NCBI GenBank assembly: GCA_945786935.1
Contig: CALZFY010000019.1
Span: 1-31,486 of the forward strand
Direction of reading: 5' to 3'
DNA: 31,486 bases
Origin: HGM12587 sp945786935
GTDB lineage: Bacteria > Bacillota > Clostridia > Lachnospirales > Lachnospiraceae
In this document: positions 14,622 to 22,072 of the stretch, one piece after another
Numbering within the stretch: the first letter of the stretch is position 1
Layout: each line of letters opens with the position of its first letter
The notes under the pieces: model-generated
Databases searched by the model: none
Told to the model about the DNA's origin: nothing
The model's input: only the letters and a program-made list of their open reading frames with translations
Made by a program: the position numbers and the translations under genes

Positions 14622-15770
14622 TCCCTAGTATAACGAATATTAAATAATTGCTATATTAAACTGATGAAGCTTCCTCTTCACTGATTTCATCCATTTTATA
14701 CTTCCAGTGATAAACCACAGGCTCACGGTTTACTTCATCAAAGTAATTGTAAATTCGTTCTTCCAATTCCTGTTTGGTATTGACACGAATTCCACGAAGC
14801 ATCTGCCTGGTCATCTTACTGAAGAAACTTTCAATCATGTTTAACCATGAGCCATGTTTCGGTGTAAACACAAATTTAAAACGTCCCTTTGGCATAGTAT
14901 CCAGAAAGCGCCGTGTTTCTTTAGAGGTATGTGCTGAATGATTATCCAGGATGATCCGGATGGTATCCTGTGATGGATATTTTCTGTCCAGTATCTTTAA
15001 AAACTCAATAAAATCAGAACTCTTGTGAGTCTCACTTACTAACGGGATGGCTCCTCCTGTAAGTAAATCAATGCAAGCCAGTAAGGATAAGGTTCCAAGA
15101 CGTTTGTATTCTGCATCACGATATACTTCTCCATGTTCTGTTGTCGGACGTAAATCCGGTGCAGTATTGGAGATTGCCTGAATGCCCGGCTTCTCATCAT
15201 ATGATACCGTAATAGTCAGTTTATAATCGTCTGGAACAATGAGATCACCATTTTCATCAAACTGCATTTCAATCTGCTTATAAACCAGCAGAACCTCATG
15301 CATTTTTGATTCAAAATCAGGATCCCTCTTTTCGCAGTAATACTTGATTTTAAAGGGTTTCATATTCTGTTCCTTGAGGAATTTCTGGATATATGGTTTG
15401 GTAACCGTTGAAAGCCTTGGATATCCCGCTTCCTCTGCATGTCTCTGAATGTATTTGTGGAGAGAGGTCAACGTCCACAGTTATTAAACTTTGAAACACA
15501 AAGGCGTACCGTTGCGGTGCTGATTGCAAGTTTATCGGCAATTTCCTGGAATGTCATTCCATCGGCTTTATATAAAAGGATTCTGGCACGTTCCACGACT
15601 TGCGCCTGAATGGTTCTCTTTTTGGATAATGATTTAAGGTAATTCCTGTCTTCATCTGACAGAGGAAGATATGTTTTTCTCATAGCGTTCATCCTTTCTT
15701 AGATAACACTATTTTATCACACATTATTCCAAAATATATGGCAGATATTTAATTTATTCTATACTAGTGA
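14622..15770 (-). mobile_element. Decayed IS630-family insertion sequence
   Basis: Imperfect inverted ends flank the transposase: 14623-14646 (CCCTAGTATAACGAATATTA...) and, inverted, 15746-15770 (CACTAGTATAGAATAAATTA...), sharing CTAGTATA and ATTAAATA. The span of about 1.15 kb is a little shorter than usual because of an internal deletion in the transposase. A clean TA target duplication, expected for IS630, was not evident. Confidence 0.75.
14656..15692 (-). pseudogene. IS630-family transposase, broken by internal deletion and frameshift
   Basis: Two frames together make one transposase. The upstream piece (15468-15692) begins MRKTYLPLSDEDRNYLKSLS and carries the helix-turn-helix (GMTFQEIADKLAISTATVRL) up to KFNN, then stops after CGR. 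The downstream piece (14656-15471) resumes at LTSLHKYIQRHAEEAGYPRL and keeps the DDE catalytic domain: SYDEKPG, LDNHSAH and HGSWLNMIESFFSK. About 40 residues that normally join them are missing and the frame changes at 15468-15471. A deletion between short repeats (TGGA-like) would explain the junction. The catalytic piece is open, but without its DNA-binding part the element should be immobile unless helped by an intact copy elsewhere. Confidence 0.85.
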
Positions 15771-15774
15771 AAAT

Positions 15775-15849
15775 GTAAAAAATGAGCTTCGGAGGGAATT
15801 AGGCTTTGTACAGGATGAATCCCGTTAAAGCTCCCTGTCATCCCTCCGA
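15775..15849 (-). terminator. Terminator of the SagB-like gene
   Basis: A perfect 9-bp inverted repeat (15841-15849 with 15789-15797; TCGGAGGGA and its complement) begins inside the last codons of the gene and encloses a smaller ACAGG/CCTGT stem. On the minus strand it is followed by AGCTCATTTTTT. The loop is long for a simple terminator. Confidence 0.55.
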
Positions 15850-16632
15850 TTTAACTTTTCCCACCGCTGCCGCATACACTGCGCACTCATACTCCGGTTC
15901 TGCCGATGGTCCCGGCATGAAGCCAAGCAGTTCATCCAGAAGATCCTGGTCATATGCGCCCACAGCACATACACCAAGTCCGATATTTTCTGTCGCCAGA
16001 TACAGATTTTCACAGACATGGCCGGCATCCAGAAGAATGTACTTTGCGGCCTTCAGGCCATACCGCCACTCGCAGCGATAGGGTATGGCACTCCACACAA
16101 AAAGTACCGGTGCTGTAGCCGCAAAGGTCTGGTCACAAAGAGCGCTTTTCAATTCCTCTGTATAATTTTCGTCACAGTCAAGCTTTTCTAACAGATGAAG
16201 ATCCGCCCGGTAATGGTATAGTCCCCGCTGCAGTCCTTCCACCTGATTCAAAAACAGGTAGGTTTCCAACGGGTGGCGGGAACCCGCAGAAGGAACATGG
16301 CGAAATGTAATCTTCACTTCTGTCTGTACAGTATTTCTGATTCCCTGTGTTGCCCATAACAGGTACGCCAGTTCTGTTAACGTAACAGGATCTTCTTCAA
16401 ATACGCGTCTGCTTTTTCTTCCGGCTATACAGCTGTTCAAATCGCCCGTCATTTTCAAAGAGGAAAAATCTACCGTAAGGTGTATCTGTATTGCTGCTTT
16501 GTATGTCTTTACAGGAAACGATCTGGGAATCTTCTGCTGCTGATCTGTCTTTTCGGCACCTATATCTGCGGCGGAGTATCCCTTCAGGAGTTCTCTGTTT
16601 CCCATGATCTGATACTTTGTTTTATCGTTCAT
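15838..16632 (-). CDS. SagB/ThcOx-type nitroreductase family protein, stand-alone
   Basis: The 264-residue protein belongs to the FMN-dependent nitroreductase fold. Motifs typical of the SagB/ThcOx branch are visible: CIAGRKSRRVF (68-78), LAYLLWATQGI (88-98), HVPSAGSRHPLETYLFLN (112-129) and GLGVCAVGAYDQDLLDELLG near the C-terminus. In azole-peptide clusters such enzymes oxidise azolines. No cyclodehydratase, precursor peptide or exporter lies next to it, so a general oxidoreductase role is as likely. An AGAGG site precedes the ATG. It has its own promoter and terminator between the IS scar and the DHHW gene. Confidence 0.85.
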   Translation of the reverse strand: MNDKTKYQIMGNRELLKGYSAADIGAEKTDQQQKIPRSFPVKTYKAAIQIHLTVDFSSLKMTGDLNSCIAGRKSRRVFEEDPVTLTELAYLLWATQGIRNTVQTEVKITFRHVPSAGSRHPLETYLFLNQVEGLQRGLYHYRADLHLLEKLDCDENYTEELKSALCDQTFAATAPVLFVWSAIPYRCEWRYGLKAAKYILLDAGHVCENLYLATENIGLGVCAVGAYDQDLLDELLGFMPGPSAEPEYECAVYAAAVGKVKSEG

Positions 16633-16677
16633 TACTTTCGTACCTCTATCAAATATACTGCTTTTTCCTTTTCAAAG

Positions 16678-16683
16678 ATTATA
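16678..16683 (-). promoter_or_regulatory. Extended -10 promoter of the SagB-like gene
   Basis: On the minus strand TGCTATAAT gives a perfect -10 hexamer with the TGn extension, about 45 bp before the ATG. The region 17 bp upstream is T-rich but lacks a good -35, which extended -10 promoters can tolerate. Confidence 0.55.
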
Positions 16684-16743
16684 GCACAACTAACTAACAA
16701 AAACATATTTAGTTCACATCATTGAGATGATTCCCGTAATTGA

Positions 16744-16770
16744 AATAAGACCCCGAAGGGTCTATTTTTT
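16744..16770 (-). terminator. Terminator after the DHHW-family gene (bidirectional shape)
   Basis: AGACCC-CGAA-GGGTCT forms a compact GNRA-like hairpin flanked by AAATA/TATTT. On the minus strand it follows the stop at 16777 within 10 bp. The better T-run is on the plus strand, so it may act both ways. Confidence 0.7.
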
Positions 16771-16776
16771 AGACTT

Positions 16777-17871
16777 TTATTTCAGCGTCTCACTGTGATT
16801 TAAAACTGCCGTACTGTACAAAAACAATACATCCTTACCCTGAAAGTCCACATAGTTTCCCAAAACGCTGCTTTGGATATAGCGGATATCAATGAGTGTC
16901 ACACTTTTATATCCCTGTGCCAAAAGTGGCACCAGACTGCTTCCGAAGGAATCACGAAAGACGATCAATTCTTTTTCCGTAGCTGCATTGGGGTTCTCTA
17001 TTTTTAAAAGAGACACGGAACCTGACAGGAAGATTTCATAAGGGTCACTTCCCGTCACTTTATCTAAATCGTAAATTCCCGTCGTCCGATCATTTTCATA
17101 ATTATAGACCGTACACTGCTCCAGGGTTTCATTGGTCAGATAGCTTAGTTTTTCTCCCGGAAGATTTAATGCTGACTGTCCAAAATAGACACCATAAAAA
17201 TCTTTCTCCAAATTTTTCTCTTCATACGCATCCGGAATGGTTATCCCCATGGCACCTGCCATTTCATCCGCAATATCCACAAGACATTCCTGTCTCCAGT
17301 GAATATCTGTCCGGTAATAATCTTCGATACCCAGCAAATCTATGATCTCAATAGGCTGTGCATAAGGCATGCCCTCTTCCATCGTTTCATAAAAATATAC
17401 ATAATCCATGAAAAGATGACCGCTTTCCTTTGCCATAAAATAATTCTTATCCGGCACCACACATAAATAAATCTGGTCACTGTGATCCTTCAAATACTTA
17501 TCATAGATTCTACCAAATTTAGATACGGCATTAGTAAGAGATTTCTCATTCAGCGGATATTCCATCTTTACTGCATATCCATCTGCTACATAGATCTCAT
17601 GATTGTCTTTTTTGTGAAATATATTTCCCATCACCCAGGCCTTTAAACTGCGAAAGTTATCCCTGAATGGAAACTGATCCAGAGCATATTTTTCAAAATC
17701 TCTCATAAAGCTGCCGTCAGTAATGGTTTCTATCGAAACCTCCGGCATCTGCGCCAGCTTTCTGCGCTCGGCATAGGAATATTCCTTTACAGGATTTATC
17801 CAACAATATAACGAAAATAGCAAAAAAACAATTGCCAGAACTATAACTGTCCATTTAGAAGTTTTTCCCAT
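16777..17871 (-). CDS. DHHW family (AlgX/AlgJ-like SGNH) cell-surface protein, probable polysaccharide O-acetylation
   Basis: The 364-residue protein has one N-terminal membrane anchor (residues 8-25) and an extracytoplasmic SGNH-hydrolase-like domain. Key segments are FPFRDNFRSLKAW (67-79), the DHHW-type motif TDIHW (Asp189, His191) and VFRDSFGSSLVPLL with the putative catalytic Ser308. In alginate and related systems such proteins transfer acetyl groups from an MBOAT partner onto a polysaccharide outside the membrane. An MBOAT gene lies 264 bp upstream on the same strand, supporting that pairing. A TAGGAG site precedes the ATG. The acceptor polymer is unknown. Confidence 0.83.
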   Translation of the reverse strand: MGKTSKWTVIVLAIVFLLFSLYCWINPVKEYSYAERRKLAQMPEVSIETITDGSFMRDFEKYALDQFPFRDNFRSLKAWVMGNIFHKKDNHEIYVADGYAVKMEYPLNEKSLTNAVSKFGRIYDKYLKDHSDQIYLCVVPDKNYFMAKESGHLFMDYVYFYETMEEGMPYAQPIEIIDLLGIEDYYRTDIHWRQECLVDIADEMAGAMGITIPDAYEEKNLEKDFYGVYFGQSALNLPGEKLSYLTNETLEQCTVYNYENDRTTGIYDLDKVTGSDPYEIFLSGSVSLLKIENPNAATEKELIVFRDSFGSSLVPLLAQGYKSVTLIDIRYIQSSVLGNYVDFQGKDVLFLYSTAVLNHSETLK

Positions 17872-17922
17872 GTTTTAATCTCCTATAAACTAAATTTCCC
17901 TTTAGGTTACTAATTTTTCTCT

Positions 17923-18107
17923 TGGCTTTTAACTGACGCTCCGAAAGACAGGTGTTACCCCACTTCGCAGGCTCCATCCTCCTCGACTAATTCAAGAAAC
18001 ACTAACCGCTCACAGGAGAGCCTTTAGAAATTCTTATGGCTAGTTGGAGCCGACGACGCCTGCGAAGTGGGGTAACTGTAGTTTCTAGGGGCGTAAGTTG
18101 AAAAAAG
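17923..18107. repeat. Long imperfect inverted repeat between MBOAT and DHHW genes
   Basis: A perfect 19-bp pair (17954-17972 and 18058-18076, beginning GTTACCCCAC) forms the core. Outer flanks also pair imperfectly: CTTTTAACTGACGCTCC on the left with GGGGCGTAAGTTGAAAAAAG on the right. Inner segments pair again: GGCTCCA at 17970-17976 with TGGAGCC at 18045-18051, and AAGAA with TTCTT. The whole 185 nt could fold into one long branched hairpin. It fills most of the 264-bp gap and contains no gene. Confidence 0.8.
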
Positions 18108-18135
18108 TAAAAATAATAGTGGGGTAAAGTGCCCT

Positions 18136-19536
18136 TTAAAACCTGAAATACAAAAACGGATTAAAGGAACTGTCAATCAGATAAGCTGTACATACTGCCA
18201 AAAGGGCAACCAGCATCACCGGTCTGAGCACCGGCATAATCTTCCTGCCAAGGCCAGTGCCAGAAAATCGAACACCCAAATTTCTGACCAGAGGTGTTGC
18301 CCCCAAAATTGCAGCAGCAAAGAGTACGAGGTAACTTCTCAAATAATAGGCACATTCTGCACTCATGAAAGGAAGCCCTCTAAGTCCAAACATTCCCTGA
18401 AGATCAGAAAATGCCTGTCCCAAATCTTTGGCATTAAAGATCACAAAGCTGATGATTACCAGAAGCATGACATAGATATGGTTCCAGATTTTTGCTTTGG
18501 ATAACTTCTCTAACAGCCATTGTTTCTCAATCACCAAAAGTACGCCAAACATGAGCCCCCAAAGGATAAACTGAAGCGCTGCTCCATGCCAGAGGCCGGT
18601 TAAAAACCACACGACAAAAATATTAAAATACCATCTCGGTCTGGATACTCTGTTTCCGCCCAATGGGATATAGACATAGTCCCTAAACCAGGTCCCCAAA
18701 GACATATGCCAGCGGCGCCAGAACTCCGTAATGCTGGCAGAAATGTAAGGGTAGTTGAAGTTTTCCAGAAAGTCAAAACCAAATATTTTCCCAAGTCCGA
18801 TCGCCATGTCGCTGTAACCGGAAAAGTCAAAGTAGATCTGCAGTGTAAAGCTGATAGCATATACCCAGAAAAATACCACAGACTTTTCCCCGGAGCCACG
18901 GAAAATTTCACAAAGCTCACCCAAGGCATTGGAGATCAGAATCTTTTTTCCTAAACCTATGAGAAATCTCTGGATGCCGTCCAAAATCTTTTCATAGCTT
19001 TGCACCCGATGACGTAACTGTTTTTCAATATCCGAATACCTTACAATAGGTCCTGCGATCAGCTGGGGAAACATGGAGACATAGGTCCCCAGAGACACGA
19101 TATTTTTCTGTGCCGAAACGTTTCCCTGATATACATCCACCGTATAGCTTAACAGCTGAAAAGTATAAAAACTGATGCCGATTGGCAGGGCAATATTAGC
19201 CGGCGGAATCTTCAGACCAGTCACTGTACCAAAGGTTTCTAAAAAGAAATCCGTGTATTTAAAGATCCCAAGGGTCCCCAGACTGATGGTAACTGACAGG
19301 AGCAGATATCGTTTTCCCCACGGATCCTGTCTGTGTTTTTCAATGAGAAGGCCAAAAAGATAACCAAACAGAATCAAAAGCAGCATCAAAAACACGTACC
19401 TTGGTTCTCCCCAGGCATAAAAAACAAGGCTCGCCAAAAGGAGAGCCCCGTTTTGAAATCTTTTCGGAACAATATGGTACAAGATCAGCACACATGGTAA
19501 GAAATAATACAAAAATGAAATGCTTGAAAATAACAT
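18136..19536 (-). CDS. MBOAT family membrane-bound O-acyltransferase (AlgI/DltB-like)
   Basis: The 466-residue polytopic membrane protein has the MBOAT core: LPIGISFYTFQLLSYTVDVY (118-137), FPQLIAGPIVRY (156-167), TEFWRRWHMSLGTWFRDY with His277, and LTGLWHGAALQ with the catalytic-type His317. MBOATs of this group pass acyl groups, usually acetyl, across the membrane for export to surface polymers. It starts 20 bp after the stop of the lipoprotein gene with an AGAGGA site, and the DHHW-family gene follows, forming the known two-component O-acetylation layout. The length is typical. DltB is less likely because dltA and dltC are absent. Confidence 0.92.
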   Translation of the reverse strand: MLFSSISFLYYFLPCVLILYHIVPKRFQNGALLLASLVFYAWGEPRYVFLMLLLILFGYLFGLLIEKHRQDPWGKRYLLLSVTISLGTLGIFKYTDFFLETFGTVTGLKIPPANIALPIGISFYTFQLLSYTVDVYQGNVSAQKNIVSLGTYVSMFPQLIAGPIVRYSDIEKQLRHRVQSYEKILDGIQRFLIGLGKKILISNALGELCEIFRGSGEKSVVFFWVYAISFTLQIYFDFSGYSDMAIGLGKIFGFDFLENFNYPYISASITEFWRRWHMSLGTWFRDYVYIPLGGNRVSRPRWYFNIFVVWFLTGLWHGAALQFILWGLMFGVLLVIEKQWLLEKLSKAKIWNHIYVMLLVIISFVIFNAKDLGQAFSDLQGMFGLRGLPFMSAECAYYLRSYLVLFAAAILGATPLVRNLGVRFSGTGLGRKIMPVLRPVMLVALLAVCTAYLIDSSFNPFLYFRF

Positions 19537-19556
19537 AACGTCCTCTGTTCAATTTA

Positions 19557-20132
19557 CTAAAAGTTTAAATCTTCGTCATAAAGAAGAACTGCACTGCCAA
19601 AGACTTCCTGGAGACGATCCTCGAACTCATCGATATTGTCTTCCTTTCCGAAAGCAGCTGCCAGAAAATTTTCTCCCACTCGATAAACGACCAGATCATC
19701 AGGGAATCCGCACATCCACTGACGATTCAGAATATTTTCTTTAACTGCATCTGCTACTGCCTGTACATCGTCTGCAGCTGTTACATGATATACCGCTGCG
19801 GTAAAGGTATTCTGATTCATCATGTGCATCAGACATGCACCCTCATCGATCATTCCTGCACTGTCAGCCGGAAATCCCAAAAATCCATCCAGGACTTCTA
19901 CATTTGTCACATCCACGGCACCGGCAGCACCGTCCACCATATGATCGTAATCTCCGCCTGAGACAGCAAACTGCTTATTCTTCGGAAAAGCGGCCCATAC
20001 ATCATTTAAAATGTCAACACAGGTCTTGCCTTCCGTGCCATCCTTTGTTGTTTCCGTGTTTGCCTTTCCCCCGCAGGCTGTTACACTCAGCAGCATTGCG
20101 GCTACAAGCATGAAAGCAACGATTTTTTTCAT
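19557..20132 (-). CDS. Lipoprotein of unknown function linked to the O-acetylation genes
   Basis: The 191-residue protein has a clear type II signal peptide: MKK, a hydrophobic stretch and lipobox VTAC with Cys20, followed by GGKANTETTKDG. It should be anchored on the outer face of the cell membrane. The mature part is small and acidic, with MHMMNQNTFTAAVYHVTAAD and a Trp near the middle. It recalls the DUF4358 lipoproteins often found by MBOAT genes in Lachnospiraceae, but I hold that loosely. AAAGGAG precedes the ATG. It starts 18 bp after the glucokinase stop and ends 20 bp before the MBOAT start, so it bridges the metabolic and surface parts of the run. Confidence 0.78.
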   Translation of the reverse strand: MKKIVAFMLVAAMLLSVTACGGKANTETTKDGTEGKTCVDILNDVWAAFPKNKQFAVSGGDYDHMVDGAAGAVDVTNVEVLDGFLGFPADSAGMIDEGACLMHMMNQNTFTAAVYHVTAADDVQAVADAVKENILNRQWMCGFPDDLVVYRVGENFLAAAFGKEDNIDEFEDRLQEVFGSAVLLYDEDLNF

Positions 20133-20150
20133 AGATTGAAGTCTCCTTTA

Positions 20151-21083
20151 TTATAAAACTAATTTTGCACTTCCGTAAATTCCTGCATCATTTCCAAGAG
20201 TTGCAAGTGCAAATTTTACGTTCCTGCATGATTTAAAGCAGTATTTCTGATAGTATTTTTCAACATATTCCAGAAGAATTGGACCGGCTTTGGATACACC
20301 GCCACCGATAACAATGGCCTGTGGATCTACCACTGCACAGATGTTCGCAAGTGCGGTTCCCAGATATTTACCAAAACGTTCTGCAATTTCTTTTGCAAGC
20401 TCGTCATCTGCTTTCACTGCATCAAATACAGTCTTTGCAGTCACTTCTCCATCACGAAGTACGGATGGCTTATCACTTGCGGAAAGAGCCTGGTATGCAA
20501 GATATACAATACCGGTTGCAGATGCTACCTGCTCTAAGCAGCCCTGATTGCCACAGCCGCAGTGTCCTGTAATGTAATCATCTACATGAAGATGTCCGAT
20601 CTCACCGCCGGCACCGTTAGAGCCTGCAAGAATTTTTCCATCAAGGATGATTCCGCCGCCAACACCTGTTCCCAGTGTAACCATAACGACGTTTTTATAT
20701 CCGGCCGCGCCGCCTTTCCACATTTCTCCAAGTGCTGCTACGTTTGCATCGTTACCGCCTTTGCAGTTCCAGCCTGTCAGCTCTGATAATTCTCTGGATA
20801 CTTCCTTTCGTCCCCAGCCAAGGTTTGCAGTATGTGGCACTACACCTTCATCATCGATCGGACCCGGAATACCGATACCGATACCTTCTACTTCGTCTGT
20901 GGAAATTCCTCTTTCTTCTAATTTTGCTTTTGCAGATTCTGCAATATCAGGAAGAATAGCTTCTCCGCCATTTTCAATACGGGTCTTGATCTCCCATTTG
21001 TCTAAAACTTCTCCATCAACATTAAACAGACCCATTTTTACAGTTGTTCCGCCTACATCTACTCCAAATACGTACTTTTTCAT
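20151..21083 (-). CDS. glcK: ROK family glucokinase
   Basis: The 310-residue protein shows the ROK phosphate-1 loop (VDVGGTTVKMG, residues 8-18) and catalytic base Asp112 in GNDANVAALGE. It has the LGTGVGGGII motif and the ROK zinc site (His164 plus GHCGCGNQGCLEQ with Cys175, 177 and 182). It phosphorylates glucose with ATP in the cytoplasm, fitting a malQ neighbour that releases glucose from maltodextrin. The ATG overlaps the hprK stop by 4 bases (ATGA), implying translational coupling. No N-terminal repressor HTH is present, so this is an enzyme and not a NagC-type regulator. Confidence 0.93.
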   Translation of the reverse strand: MKKYVFGVDVGGTTVKMGLFNVDGEVLDKWEIKTRIENGGEAILPDIAESAKAKLEERGISTDEVEGIGIGIPGPIDDEGVVPHTANLGWGRKEVSRELSELTGWNCKGGNDANVAALGEMWKGGAAGYKNVVMVTLGTGVGGGIILDGKILAGSNGAGGEIGHLHVDDYITGHCGCGNQGCLEQVASATGIVYLAYQALSASDKPSVLRDGEVTAKTVFDAVKADDELAKEIAERFGKYLGTALANICAVVDPQAIVIGGGVSKAGPILLEYVEKYYQKYCFKSCRNVKFALATLGNDAGIYGSAKLVL

Positions 21084-22021
21084 GATAATGTTCCCTTTCC
21101 TTTTCCTGCAATACTTTCCTGTACTCTTCTGTATAATTCCTTTGCCGCATTGTAACCCAGCTTCTTTTGACGATTGTTAGCCGCTGCTGTTTCCACGATC
21201 ACTGCCAGATTACGTCCCGGTCTGATGGGCAGGGAATGACATACAACTTTTGTACCTAAAAATTCCGTATACTCTTCTGTGAGACCAAGACGGTCGTATT
21301 CCTTATCCTTGTCCCACTCTTCCAAACGGATCACCATATCGATCTGCTTGGATTCTCTGATACTGGACACACCGAACAGCTCCTTCACATCTACAATACC
21401 GATACCGCGAAGCTCAATAAAATGACGGGTAATGGCCGGAGAACGTCCAATGAGTGTTTCCTCATCAACCTTACGGATCTCCACCACATCGTCGGTAACC
21501 AGTCGGTGACCACGTTTTACAAGCTCCAGCGCTGCTTCACTTTTACCGATACCGCTTTCACCCATCAGAAGCACACCTTCGCCGTATACGTCCACCAAAA
21601 CTCCGTGAATGGACACGCACGGAGCCAGCATACCGGTCAATACTCGGATGATTTCTGCCATAAATGGTGATGTTTCCTGTTCTGAAGCAAGCAACGGCTT
21701 TTTATATTTGAGCGCCAGCTCCAGAAAATCTTCATCCGGTTCTGTTCTGGACGAGAAGATAACACAAGGGATCTCGCTGGATAAGAATTTTTCATAAACA
21801 GGAAGTTTCTGTTCCCTTGTCAGATGTTTTAAATAAGTATACTCAACATACCCGATGATCTGCACCCTGTCAGAAGCAAAATGATCAAAATAGCCTGCCA
21901 TCTGTAATGCCGGTCTGTTAATATTGGATGTGGTTATCTTAATATCCGTCATATCAACTTCCGGTGTCAGGTTCTTGAGACCGATTCTTTCTACCAGTGC
22001 TGTTAATTCAATTGACTGCAT
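21080..22021 (-). CDS. hprK: HPr kinase/phosphorylase
   Basis: HprK phosphorylates Ser46 of HPr (and Crh) with ATP or pyrophosphate and reverses it, the central sensor step of carbon catabolite repression in Firmicutes. Seen: catalytic His139 in VSIHG, Walker A GESGIGKS (154-161), VTDD, and the family signature LRGIGIVDVKELFG (204-217). A TTG at 22039 is in frame, but AAAGGAG lies inside that extension and is spaced for ATG 22021 (MQSIELTALVERIG), giving 313 residues. It lies between malQ and the glucokinase. Its likely partner in this window is the Ser46-bearing, His15-lacking HPr homologue at 1923-2177. Confidence 0.96.
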   Translation of the reverse strand: MQSIELTALVERIGLKNLTPEVDMTDIKITTSNINRPALQMAGYFDHFASDRVQIIGYVEYTYLKHLTREQKLPVYEKFLSSEIPCVIFSSRTEPDEDFLELALKYKKPLLASEQETSPFMAEIIRVLTGMLAPCVSIHGVLVDVYGEGVLLMGESGIGKSEAALELVKRGHRLVTDDVVEIRKVDEETLIGRSPAITRHFIELRGIGIVDVKELFGVSSIRESKQIDMVIRLEEWDKDKEYDRLGLTEEYTEFLGTKVVCHSLPIRPGRNLAVIVETAAANNRQKKLGYNAAKELYRRVQESIAGKGKGTLS

Positions 22022-22051
22022 AATCGTCTCCTTTTCCAATAGATATATCTA

Positions 22052-22060
22052 AGTATAACA
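22052..22060 (-). promoter_or_regulatory. Possible internal promoter before hprK
   Basis: In the 51-bp malQ-hprK gap the minus strand carries TGTTATACT, an extended -10. No good -35 is seen, so this is a weak candidate for a secondary start feeding hprK and glucokinase. Confidence 0.35.
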
Positions 22061-22072
22061 TACCTTCAAAAA

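Noticed and set aside
14656..15471. Functional 271-residue transposase starting at TTG 15471
   Set aside because: The DDE part is intact, but the family N-terminal HTH continues in another frame and about 40 linking residues are missing, so it is a broken gene.
16744..16770. Attenuator for the SagB-like gene
   Set aside because: The hairpin lies upstream of the SagB-like promoter in minus-strand orientation and directly behind the DHHW gene stop, so a terminator is simpler.
18136..19536. DltB (teichoic acid D-alanylation)
   Set aside because: No dltA, dltC or dltD is present and the neighbour is a DHHW/AlgX-like protein, favouring O-acetylation.
22022..22039. TTG start for HprK and similar TTG/GTG starts for WhiA (2880), the Crp/Fnr gene (13452) and UvrC (25467)
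   Set aside because: In each case the ribosome site lies inside or too near the extension and is well spaced for the next ATG, which also matches the family start.
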